A stretch of DNA of 5,196 nucleotides from the NCBI GenBank assembly GCA_002320935.1, contig DCLG01000074.1, positions 3,690 to 8,885 of the forward strand. The letters are read 5' to 3'. The notes under the pieces were generated by a model that was given only the letters and a program-made list of their open reading frames with translations, had not been told where the DNA came from and made no database searches. The position numbers and the translations under genes are program-made. Positions 1-5,196 of the stretch are shown here, in pieces. How positions within the stretch are numbered: the first letter of the stretch is position 1; each line of letters opens with the position of its first letter. This DNA comes from Pedobacter sp. UBA1654 (lineage in GTDB: Bacteria; Bacteroidota; Bacteroidia; Sphingobacteriales; Sphingobacteriaceae).

Positions 1-1
1 T

Positions 2-226
2 GCTTATAATTCGGATCTGGAATTTGTTGCAGGCGAAAATGGATACGGGTCCTGTTTTGGGGATAGTGGTGGTCCTGCTTATATAATGGTAGATGGCATC
101 CGGAAGGTTGCCGGTATCACCTCGAGGGGAGCAGGAGGGCAACATTCCTGCGGAAACGGAGCAGTATATACGCGTATTGATGTATATGCAAATTTCATTG
201 AAGATTCATTTCAAAAATACCAATAG
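2..226 (+). CDS. Trypsin-like (S1 family) serine protease, C-terminal fragment
   Basis: The reading frame is open from the left edge and ends at TAG 224-226, giving 74 visible residues. The segment GSCFGDSGGPAY contains the S1 nucleophile motif; the catalytic Ser is visible residue 22 (codon 65-67). Further S1 landmarks are ITSRG (the 214-216 substrate-binding strand), a Cys matching Cys220 that would pair with the Cys191 equivalent, AVYTRI (matching GVYTKV of trypsin) and a closing helix YANFIEDSF. The catalytic His and Asp and any signal peptide lie off-window. The position matching specificity residue 189 is Gly, not the Asp of trypsin, so cleavage after Arg/Lys is not expected. The position matching Cys182 is Val, so the Cys168-Cys182 disulfide is absent. 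No C-terminal sorting domain follows. The 27-nt gap to the next same-strand gene suggests an operon. The family call is firm; substrate and location are unknown. Confidence 0.9.
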   Translation, partial: AYNSDLEFVAGENGYGSCFGDSGGPAYIMVDGIRKVAGITSRGAGGQHSCGNGAVYTRIDVYANFIEDSFQKYQ

Positions 227-253
227 CCTTTTTAACTATAAGATCGATATATC

Positions 254-1471
254 ATGAAATCAACTCTACTCATCCTCGCCGGGCTTTTCTTTGCTCACCT
301 ACTTTTTGCACAAACTAAGGTAAAGCTAAAATATGAGGCAAAAAGGATTAAATTTGATGATAAAAGCGTTTCGTTTAAAAAAGGTGGTAAGTTTAATCTT
401 CAGCTAAGTGGCATTAACACTGCCCATCATATGTTTAAGATTGAGACAAAACATTTAGAAATTTCCTCTCCTTCGCCGGAGGTTTTAAAACCGCTAGGTT
501 TAACTAATAACGTGGCCTTCAATTCTAACGGCAGTGTTAAGAAAGACGATCTTAATACTCGAATGATACGTCTTTATGGTGTGAAGAAACTTGCTGATTC
601 AATTCGTAAATCCACCGACACGCTGCCGAATTCTATGAAAGTGGTAAAGGCTCTTGAGAAGATTCATATTATCTATGATAATCCTTCTACAAATGAAGAA
701 CTTCGCCAGCGGGTAGTTGCAGATATTGCAGTGATTAACGCTGATGCCGAATTAACTAAGGCAATCATAGTTAATACACAAAGATATAATGAGGAATTTT
801 TAAATGATTATGCCACCGCTTTAACTAGAGCTGAGGAGCTAAAACAGAAAAGTTATTTGAGCTATATTGATTATCTTATTAATTCCCAAAAGGCCAAGGA
901 GTTCCAGCTTTCAGATACTTTTACCGCCTCAAAGGATTTAACTGAAATCAGGCTGATTCTTATAGACACATATTCGAAGGATACCTTGTACAACGCAGTG
1001 GAGACCATTTACAACTTCAATGGCGTAGGATTAAGTTTTTCAACAGGATTCTTTCATACTCGTTTTCTTTCTGATTCACCATACTATTTAGAGGTACGGC
1101 CCGACGGAAATAAAGGTATAAATAGTGACATGAAAATGAAATCTGATATCTCAATAGGAGGGTTTGGTCACTTGTATTGGAAAGCTAAGACCTGGCTTCG
1201 AATTGGTCCTGGCTTGGGGCTTTCTATTTCGCCTTTCGATGGTAAATCTCGTTATCTCGCAGGGGGAGGTTTACTCTTTGGAAAAGAAAAAATGATAGGT
1301 CTAACTTTTGGAGGTGCTTGGGCAAAGGTCAAGCAACTTTCTAGATTAGTTAGTCAGGATGCTTCCGGCAGATATTTGCCTGCAGATGCTACCACAGTAC
1401 CTACGTTTGAAAGAATTAAAACCAGCTGGTTTTTCGGATTAAATTACAACTTAGTCTCAACTAGAAAGTAG
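254..1471 (+). CDS. Exported protein of unknown function with a barrel-like C-terminus
   Basis: I do not recognise a named family. The first 20 residues form a signal peptide (Lys at 2, hydrophobic LLILAGLFFAHLLFA, probable cleavage near Ala19-Gln20). Residues about 22-70 look like short beta-strands rich in Lys. Residues about 95-250 are mostly helical and charged (for example 125-155 and 160-215). From about 255 to the end the pattern becomes alternating aromatic/polar strands with Gly-rich turns (GVGLSFSTGFF, SIGGFGHLYW, WLRIGPGLGLSIS, MIGLTFGGAW, SWFFGLNYNL), as in small outer-membrane beta-barrels. I infer an outer-membrane protein with a periplasmic N-terminal part. The ATG at 254 is chosen because it gives the intact signal peptide; no Shine-Dalgarno precedes it, as is usual in Bacteroidota. 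It lies 27 nt after the serine protease gene and no promoter was seen in the gap, so co-transcription is likely. Presence of a gene is near certain; function is open. Confidence 0.85.
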   Translation: MKSTLLILAGLFFAHLLFAQTKVKLKYEAKRIKFDDKSVSFKKGGKFNLQLSGINTAHHMFKIETKHLEISSPSPEVLKPLGLTNNVAFNSNGSVKKDDLNTRMIRLYGVKKLADSIRKSTDTLPNSMKVVKALEKIHIIYDNPSTNEELRQRVVADIAVINADAELTKAIIVNTQRYNEEFLNDYATALTRAEELKQKSYLSYIDYLINSQKAKEFQLSDTFTASKDLTEIRLILIDTYSKDTLYNAVETIYNFNGVGLSFSTGFFHTRFLSDSPYYLEVRPDGNKGINSDMKMKSDISIGGFGHLYWKAKTWLRIGPGLGLSISPFDGKSRYLAGGGLLFGKEKMIGLTFGGAWAKVKQLSRLVSQDASGRYLPADATTVPTFERIKTSWFFGLNYNLVSTRK

Positions 1472-1621
1472 GCACTAACGATATTATATCTCAAATGAGG
1501 TAATTCCGGGAACACTAGGAATGAGCTAGATTATCGCCTTGAGTTTACCAAGGAATGTAGATCATGTATGGTCACGCGATAAGTAATCCTTGAATTGCCG
1601 ATGCAACCTTCATTCAGTTTA
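1472..1621. other. Convergent intergenic region with weak inverted repeats
   Basis: This 150-bp gap lies between two converging genes and has no ORF worth calling. Several short inverted repeats are visible: ATTCC 1503-1507 with GGAAT 1518-1522; CCTTG 1537-1541 with CAAGG 1549-1553; TTATCGC 1531-1537 with GCGATAA 1576-1582; and CAAGGA 1549-1554 with TCCTTG 1587-1592. The CCTTG and TCCTTG pairings compete for the same CAAGG. None is followed by a clear T-run. Transcripts from both sides probably end here, but no single hairpin is strong enough to be called a terminator. Confidence 0.4.
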
Positions 1622-2923
1622 TTAGTAATCTGCCTCTTTATTATCAGGTTCAGTAATTGCCCAGGCTCCAAAGAAACAAATCGCGGAAGGTATAACCCAG
1701 CCCATCTCATATTCGAAAAGCGGGATTTGGTTCAATAACTCAAGAGTTCCTCCGCTGAACAGTGAATAATGCTTCAGTAAGTGGAATACTGCGATGGCCG
1801 TTGATGCCATCAATGCATAAATGTACGGTTTCCGGTTTTTTACGATCGACCCAAAGAAGACTGTATACAGTACTAAGGTTATCGCGATTGGATAAACGAA
1901 ACTCAAGATCGGATAAGCAAAAGCAATGATGTTATCTACTCCCGTGATTGAAAGTACACATGAGGCGATACAGCAAAAAGTAACCAACAATTTATAACTT
2001 AATTTTCCTTTGGTAAGGGAAGAAAAGAAAGTTCCAAAAGCAGCAACTAAGGCTATTGAAGTCGTCAAACATGCTAGTGCAATAGAGATGGCAATACCGA
2101 TTTTTCCGTATGGTCCTAAGATGGATTGCGAGATCTGCATCAAGAGCTCTGAACGCTTGATTGAAGTTCCTGAGATTCCTGAAGTAGCACCCAGGTAGAT
2201 GAGACCACCGTAGATGATAAATAAGAATGTGGATGAAAGTGCACCAGCAGTGATGACCACCTGCATCTTTGTTCTGGTAGTCTCATGGCCTTTAGTTCTA
2301 GATGCAGCAATGATTATTCCTGCGAAAATAACAGAGGCCAGTACATCCAGGGTTTGATAGCCATCTATAAAACCTAAGGTAAAGGATTCAGCAGCGCTTA
2401 GTTCCGTTGCACTATAGCCGTCCATTGGTGAAAGTATACCAACAACGATTAAGGTGATGAGTAAAACTAAGAGCAGCGGCGTCAGTATGTTACCAATGAT
2501 ATCGACTACGCGGGATGGTCTGATCGTTAAGAGCCAGCTTACAAAGAAAAAGATCAGGGAAGTCCAGATGGGGCTGCTGCCAGGGAATGATGGCAAGACA
2601 CCCACTTCGAAGGTCGTTGCGGCCGTCCGGGGGATGGCGATCAGTGGACCTATGCAAAGCATGATAATGGTTCCTAAGATCGGGGAGAGGAGTGGATGAA
2701 TCTTTGCACCCAGGTCTTCAAATTTGTCGCCGGCATTAACAACGGAGAGTATGCCCAAAAAGGGCAGTAAGATCCCTGTTAATCCGAATGCCAGAATGGT
2801 GATCCATACATGATCGCCTATTTGTATACCAATAAATGGTGGGAGGAGTAAATTGCCCGCTCCGAAGAACATGGCGAAAAGGGCAAAGCCTATGGTAATG
2901 ATGTCTCTTGTCTTCTTATTCAA
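1622..2923 (-). CDS. brnQ: Branched-chain amino acid carrier BrnQ (LIVCS family)
   Basis: This is an inner-membrane secondary transporter that imports leucine, isoleucine and valine with a cation, Na+ in characterised members. Family hallmarks in order are FFGAGNLLLPP (residues 19-29), GPLIAIPRTAATTFEVG (92-108), GYQTLDVLASVIFAGII (188-204) and LACLTTSIAL (283-292). The 433-residue length and about twelve hydrophobic segments fit the family. The start codon is TTG (2923-2921): no ATG or GTG lies between the in-frame upstream stop (TAA 2995-2993) and Met18, and starting at Met18 would cut into the first membrane segment. AAGGA lies only 1 nt before the TTG, too close for a normal ribosome site. 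The gene stands alone, converging on the exported-protein gene and diverging from the membrane-protein gene at 3085. No good promoter was found on its strand. A short ORF with many Leu/Ile/Val codons lies just upstream and could be a leader. Confidence 0.95.
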   Translation of the reverse strand: MNKKTRDIITIGFALFAMFFGAGNLLLPPFIGIQIGDHVWITILAFGLTGILLPFLGILSVVNAGDKFEDLGAKIHPLLSPILGTIIMLCIGPLIAIPRTAATTFEVGVLPSFPGSSPIWTSLIFFFVSWLLTIRPSRVVDIIGNILTPLLLVLLITLIVVGILSPMDGYSATELSAAESFTLGFIDGYQTLDVLASVIFAGIIIAASRTKGHETTRTKMQVVITAGALSSTFLFIIYGGLIYLGATSGISGTSIKRSELLMQISQSILGPYGKIGIAISIALACLTTSIALVAAFGTFFSSLTKGKLSYKLLVTFCCIASCVLSITGVDNIIAFAYPILSFVYPIAITLVLYTVFFGSIVKNRKPYIYALMASTAIAVFHLLKHYSLFSGGTLELLNQIPLFEYEMGWVIPSAICFFGAWAITEPDNKEADY

Positions 2924-2937
2924 ATCCTTGGTATTAG

Positions 2938-2982
2938 TTAAACTTCGAGCGAAAGAATCTGCAAAGTAGCCAATTCTGCCAT
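2938..2982 (-). CDS. Possible BCAA-rich leader peptide upstream of brnQ
   Basis: A 14-codon ORF starts with ATG at 2982 and stops with TAA (2940-2938), 14 nt before the TTG start of brnQ. It encodes MAELATLQILSLEV. Six of the 14 residues are branched-chain (four Leu, one Ile, one Val), and the gene behind it transports these amino acids. The sequence supports only the ORF and its composition; a regulatory role by ribosome stalling or translational coupling is inference. Against it: leucine is common in any protein, there is no ribosome site, and the 14-nt gap leaves no room for a terminator hairpin between leader and gene, so classical transcription attenuation would not fit. Confidence 0.2.
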   Translation of the reverse strand: MAELATLQILSLEV

Positions 2983-3025
2983 TTAACCGAAATTAGATCT
3001 GCAATTGTCTATTGGCTTCGAAGAA

Positions 3026-3058
3026 TTGTTGTACAAGCGTATCATTTTTTTAGTTTTG
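3026..3058 (+). promoter_or_regulatory. Bacteroidetes-type promoter for the gene at 3085
   Basis: TAGTTTTG at 3051-3058 matches the Bacteroidetes -7 consensus TAnnTTTG exactly. A TTG at 3029-3031 (within TTGTTG 3026-3031) provides the -33 element, with a 19-nt spacer, the usual distance. Transcription would begin near 3063-3067, leaving a leader of about 20 nt before the ATG at 3085. The spacer contains an A/T-rich run (ATCATTTTTT), also typical. Confidence 0.7.
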
Positions 3059-3084
3059 CATTCAGGCGATAATCGTCAGATCAA

Positions 3085-3600
3085 ATGAATTGGATTTTAG
3101 CAATGAAGCGAGGACAAGTTTTCCCAATCATCCTGATTGGAGGATTTTGTTCCATTTTGACGATTGAAGAGTATCCACAACTAACAATGTGGGTTAAAAT
3201 ATTCGGTACAATACTTTATGCATTATGGCCGCTGCTTGTGGCTAATGAACTACAGCAATTGCTTCCTAAAAAGATTCAACTCAACTTCAACCTTTTCCTG
3301 GTAAATGCCTTTGTGTGGCTCGCCTTTCTTTTTGGAAGCATTATTATCATTGATGGTCCCGGGATGACTTTTACAGGACTGTCGGCTGTTCCGGTCCTTT
3401 ATGTAATATTTGCATACTTGTATTTTTTGGCTTTCCCAGCCAAGATTCTGAATTCTATTGAAAAACAACGTACGGCAAGCTTAGCTGAGTATATTGGGGA
3501 TTTTTTTCTTGTGCTCTTTTTACCATTAGGTATATGGTTCTTACAACCTAGAATTAATAAAGTACTGGAAAAGCATATCATGGATAGAAGCGAGGCTTAA
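3085..3600 (+). CDS. Multi-pass membrane protein of unknown function
   Basis: The 171-residue protein has about five hydrophobic segments: roughly 12-27, 36-53, 67-89, 100-117 and 135-153. It ends in a charged cytoplasm-like tail (KVLEKHIMDRSEA). The stretch GDFFLVLFLPLGIWFLQPRIN (138-158) resembles the ending of small uncharacterised Bacteroidota membrane proteins; this comes from memory and has not been searched. I see no catalytic motif and no transporter signature. ATG 3085 is preferred because it lies just downstream of the promoter at 3026-3058; ATG 3103 (Met7) is a possible alternative that would not change the topology. The gene diverges from brnQ across a 161-bp gap, and the next + strand gene begins 86 nt after its stop. 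No function can be assigned. Confidence 0.8.
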   Translation: MNWILAMKRGQVFPIILIGGFCSILTIEEYPQLTMWVKIFGTILYALWPLLVANELQQLLPKKIQLNFNLFLVNAFVWLAFLFGSIIIIDGPGMTFTGLSAVPVLYVIFAYLYFLAFPAKILNSIEKQRTASLAEYIGDFFLVLFLPLGIWFLQPRINKVLEKHIMDRSEA

Positions 3601-3638
3601 CAAACGACCTGCTGCTCCGTTAAATTATAACATGAAAA

Positions 3639-3669
3639 TTTGATATAACAAGGAAGCCTGCTAAATTGC
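3639..3669 (+). promoter_or_regulatory. Weak candidate promoter for the DUF3024 gene
   Basis: TTTG at 3639-3642 is followed after exactly 19 nt by TAAATTGC at 3662-3669, which resembles TAnnTTTG with G in place of the third T and a displaced final base. The spacing is right but the -7 box is imperfect, and the implied untranslated leader before ATG 3687 would be only about 10-14 nt. Read-through from the upstream gene is an alternative. Confidence 0.25.
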
Positions 3670-3686
3670 GGTAAGAACCTCATGCC

Positions 3687-4031
3687 ATGGAAAACACCAC
3701 AATTTCAATGTTTGAAATACAATTAAAGCACTTCATCGAAGCCTTGCGACCGGCTGATAAAGAAATTCGGAAGATGCTTGATTTTGGATTTTCCTGGGAC
3801 GGCAAGTCTGCTTATATCTTCGAGATCAGACCGCAGTGGAATGACCCAGGCAAACTCATGGAGCATAACGTTGCTAAACTACAATACACAAAGTCCAGGA
3901 ACATCTGGAAGCTTTACTGGCTGCGTGCTTCAGGGAAATGGGAAGCTTATGCGCCTCACCCCACAGACACTGATCTGCAAAGTCTGTTGGCGGAGATTAA
4001 AAATGATGAGCATAATTACTTCTTTGGGTAA
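3687..4031 (+). CDS. DUF3024 family protein
   Basis: A 114-residue soluble protein with no signal peptide or membrane segment. It shows the DUF3024 pattern from end to end: an N-terminal helix with RPADKEIRKMLDFGF (21-35), FEIRPQWNDP (45-54), a conserved core of AKLQYTKSRNIWKLYWLR (63-80) plus GKWEAY (83-88), and the characteristic ending DEHNYFFG (107-114). The length fits the family. No biochemical role is known to me; the conserved Arg, Trp and Asp residues suggest a small binding or scaffold fold, but that is a guess. ATG 3687 is taken as the start; ATG 3708 (Met8) is possible. The gene stands 86 nt after the membrane-protein gene and converges on the alkaline phosphatase gene, with a hairpin between them. 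The family call comes from recognised motifs without a profile search. Confidence 0.85.
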   Translation: MENTTISMFEIQLKHFIEALRPADKEIRKMLDFGFSWDGKSAYIFEIRPQWNDPGKLMEHNVAKLQYTKSRNIWKLYWLRASGKWEAYAPHPTDTDLQSLLAEIKNDEHNYFFG

Positions 4032-4044
4032 GTCTGTAATTCAA

Positions 4045-4080
4045 TAAGGCGCTGCGCTGGGCTCAGCTCAGCGCTACTTA
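4045..4080. terminator. Probable bidirectional terminator hairpin
   Basis: An inverted repeat lies between two converging genes. GCGCTGGG (4054-4061) pairs with CTCAGCGC (4067-4074) around a 5-nt loop, giving eight pairs including one G-U. An alternative larger fold pairs TAAG (4045-4048) and GCGCTG (4049-4054) with CAGCGC (4069-4074) and CTTA (4077-4080), with a 2-nt bulge. The position, 14 nt after the DUF3024 stop and 23 nt after the phosphatase stop on the other strand, fits a shared terminator. There is no strong T-run on either side, so intrinsic efficiency is uncertain. Confidence 0.6.
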
Positions 4081-4090
4081 TAACTGAAGC

Positions 4091-4100
4091 GTTTCGAAAC
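4091..4100. repeat. Perfect 10-bp palindrome
   Basis: GTTTCGAAAC reads the same on both strands and lies just 3' of the terminator hairpin, 2 bp beyond the phosphatase stop codon. With no loop it cannot form a good RNA hairpin; it could be a protein-binding site or chance. Its location at the 3' ends of two genes argues against an operator role. Confidence 0.4.
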
Positions 4101-4102
4101 AA

Positions 4103-5196
4103 CTATTTTGTCTGATGACCTGCAGCCTTTAGCATCAGATCATGCAGCTCAAAGTTGCGTACAAAAGGGTTCAGCAATTCACTTCCGGGTCCAAGCATTG
4201 CCAGTTCCACGTAGTCGCCCGAGTGATCCATAGATGCCCAACCCACAGAGGTGTAGTTTGTCTGCAACTGTGCAAGCTCCCGGTAAGGTAACTTTCTCGG
4301 GTTATATATCCCTTTCTCATCCAAGGTGGAATAATGTTTTAGTACACTTGAAGCTTCCTCTTTTGTGATCGCATATCCTTGTGCTTCAACGATCTTGTCG
4401 ATCAGAGTGGAGCTGCTGGTATTCCGGTCCACGCCACTCAAGATCCATTCATTGGTATGTTTGAAGTTTTGTATGCAGTCGAAGTTCTGATTGGCTTTGG
4501 AACCTGAAAATAACCCCGGGTTGGCATTACCGTGGTCTGTGGTGATCACAACAAGGGTATTCTTATCCTGCGCTGCAAAGTCAAGCACCACCTTTATGGC
4601 CTCATCAAATGCCAGCTGGTCATAAAGTAGCGCGCCAATATCATTCGCATGTGCAGCCCAGTCTACCTTACCTGCTTCAACCTGTAATACAAAACCCTTG
4701 GGATTCAGGCTCAACTTCTGGATTGCAGTTTTGGTCATCTCGGAGAGTGTCGGAATCTTTTCGAGTAGGGCCGGATCATTCGCCTGGTCCAAACTGTAGG
4801 GTAGGCCATCCGCATGAAAAACGCCCAGGACCGGCTTACCAGCTGAATCTCCGGTATTCATTTCTTTCTTGTTCCTGGCGACACGATACTTCGCATCCTG
4901 ATATTTCTTGAATACATCTGCTTTGTCTTCACGTAGGTCAGGGCTGAAAAATTCAAGACCTCCGCCTAAGAGCAGGTCGTAACCAGCATCAAGATACTTC
5001 AATGCAATGCCCGCCTGGTCGCTTCGGCCTTTACTGCTTACACAAAAGCCTGCTGGGGTTGCGTGTGTGATGGGCACCGTGGTAACCCAGCCTGCGAATT
5101 TTCCTGCCGATTTGAACTTCTTCCAAATGGGGGTGTTCTCCGAGCCGTCCGGGTTTGTATTCAACGAGCCATTGTTAACCCGCTTGCCACCACCCC
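4103..5196 (-). CDS. Alkaline phosphatase (PhoA family), N-terminus missing
   Basis: This is a metal-dependent phosphomonoesterase, normally periplasmic or secreted, that releases phosphate from organic esters. The frame is open to the right edge; the first full codon is 5194-5192 and the stop TAG is at 4105-4103, giving 364 visible residues including one partial codon. Numbering from codon 5194, the visible metal and phosphate ligands, with E. coli PhoA equivalents, are: His44 and Thr46 in THATPAGF (Asp153, Thr155), Arg57 (Arg166), Glu173, Asp178 and His182 in VEAGKVDWAAH (Glu322, Asp327, His331), Asp220-His221 in TTDHGN (369-370) and His324 in MDHSGD (His412). The nucleophile Ser should lie about nine codons past the edge, judging by GGGKRVNNGS against the PhoA segment TGVKTYNGAL. 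A TTG at 5164 is internal, not the start. His44 plus Trp179 replace the Asp153/Lys328 pair of PhoA. Signal peptide and promoter are off-window, so phosphate control cannot be judged. Confidence 0.95.
   Translation of the reverse strand, partial: GGGKRVNNGSLNTNPDGSENTPIWKKFKSAGKFAGWVTTVPITHATPAGFCVSSKGRSDQAGIALKYLDAGYDLLLGGGLEFFSPDLREDKADVFKKYQDAKYRVARNKKEMNTGDSAGKPVLGVFHADGLPYSLDQANDPALLEKIPTLSEMTKTAIQKLSLNPKGFVLQVEAGKVDWAAHANDIGALLYDQLAFDEAIKVVLDFAAQDKNTLVVITTDHGNANPGLFSGSKANQNFDCIQNFKHTNEWILSGVDRNTSSSTLIDKIVEAQGYAITKEEASSVLKHYSTLDEKGIYNPRKLPYRELAQLQTNYTSVGWASMDHSGDYVELAMLGPGSELLNPFVRNFELHDLMLKAAGHQTK

Noticed and set aside
2010..2699. Open frames on the + strand at 2010-2198 and 2454-2699
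   Set aside because: They lie wholly inside brnQ on the opposite strand, and their products have no recognisable motifs; they are antisense shadows.
2924..2928. AAGGA on the - strand as a ribosome site for brnQ
   Set aside because: It is only 1 nt from the TTG start, too close to act as a Shine-Dalgarno, and the other genes here show no such sites.
3016..3036. Two 8-bp palindromes, CTTCGAAG (3016-3023) and TTGTACAA (3029-3036), as operators
   Set aside because: Short, unrelated to each other and not repeated; such palindromes are common by chance. The second merely overlaps the -33 region.
2988..3041. Possible brnQ -7 boxes on the - strand: TAATTTCG (2995-2988) and TACGCTTG (3041-3034)
   Set aside because: Each has one mismatch to TAnnTTTG, but neither has a TTG at the required distance of about 19 nt upstream.
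3250..3581. Open frames on the - strand at 3250-3468 and 3399-3581
   Set aside because: They are antisense to the 171-residue membrane protein, which has a clear promoter and coherent membrane segments; the antisense products are Lys/Cys-rich with no family features.
3778..4047. + strand frame overlapping the DUF3024 gene in another phase
   Set aside because: The DUF3024 frame carries the conserved motifs throughout; the overlapping product looks random.
4609..4911. + strand frame of 100 codons
   Set aside because: Antisense to the metal-ligand region of the alkaline phosphatase; its Pro/Ser/His-rich composition is typical of a shadow frame.
5162..5164. TTG at 5164 as the start of the alkaline phosphatase
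   Set aside because: The frame stays open to the window edge, and the residues before it (GGGKRVNNGS) align with the region just after the PhoA nucleophile, so the real start is outside the window.
1..5196. CRISPR arrays, tRNA or rRNA genes, insertion sequences, phage or defence genes
   Set aside because: Both strands were read; no repeat-spacer pattern, tRNA-like fold, transposase or recognisable defence domain was seen.

Overview
The window looks like ordinary chromosome of a Bacteroidota bacterium (Sphingobacteriia, Chitinophagia or Cytophagia-like). Four signs support this. The base composition is moderately AT-rich. No start codon has a convincing Shine-Dalgarno sequence. There is a textbook Bacteroidetes-type promoter (TTG, 19-nt spacer, TAGTTTTG) before the gene at 3085. 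The proteins are of types common in that phylum. The assignment rests on pattern recognition, not on a database search.

Left part (1-1471, + strand): the last 74 codons of a chymotrypsin-fold (S1) serine protease, with its GDSGGP nucleophile motif, are followed after 27 nt by a 405-residue exported protein of unknown function. That protein has a signal peptide, a helical middle and a C-terminal part that reads like outer-membrane beta-strands. The two genes are probably co-transcribed and both may act in the cell envelope or outside the cell. A 150-bp gap with weak inverted repeats separates them from the next gene, which converges on them.

Middle (1622-3600): brnQ, a sodium-coupled branched-chain amino acid carrier, lies on the - strand and starts at TTG. 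Directly upstream on the same strand is a 14-codon ORF rich in Leu/Ile/Val codons, a speculative leader peptide. The divergent neighbour on the + strand is a 171-residue membrane protein of unknown function with about five membrane segments, and it has the one clear promoter of the window.

Right part (3687-5196): a 114-residue DUF3024 protein on the + strand converges on a PhoA-family alkaline phosphatase on the - strand, whose N-terminus lies beyond the right edge. The short gap between them holds a good hairpin, probably a terminator serving both genes, and a perfect 10-bp palindrome. The phosphatase has the His/Trp form of the third-metal-site environment rather than the Asp/Lys form of E. 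coli PhoA.

There is no CRISPR array, tRNA, rRNA, insertion sequence or recognisable defence system here. Apart from the possible protease/envelope-protein pair, the genes look like unrelated single units with no shared pathway. The most interesting leads are the protease plus barrel-like protein pair, the possible BCAA-rich leader before brnQ, and the phosphatase active-site type.
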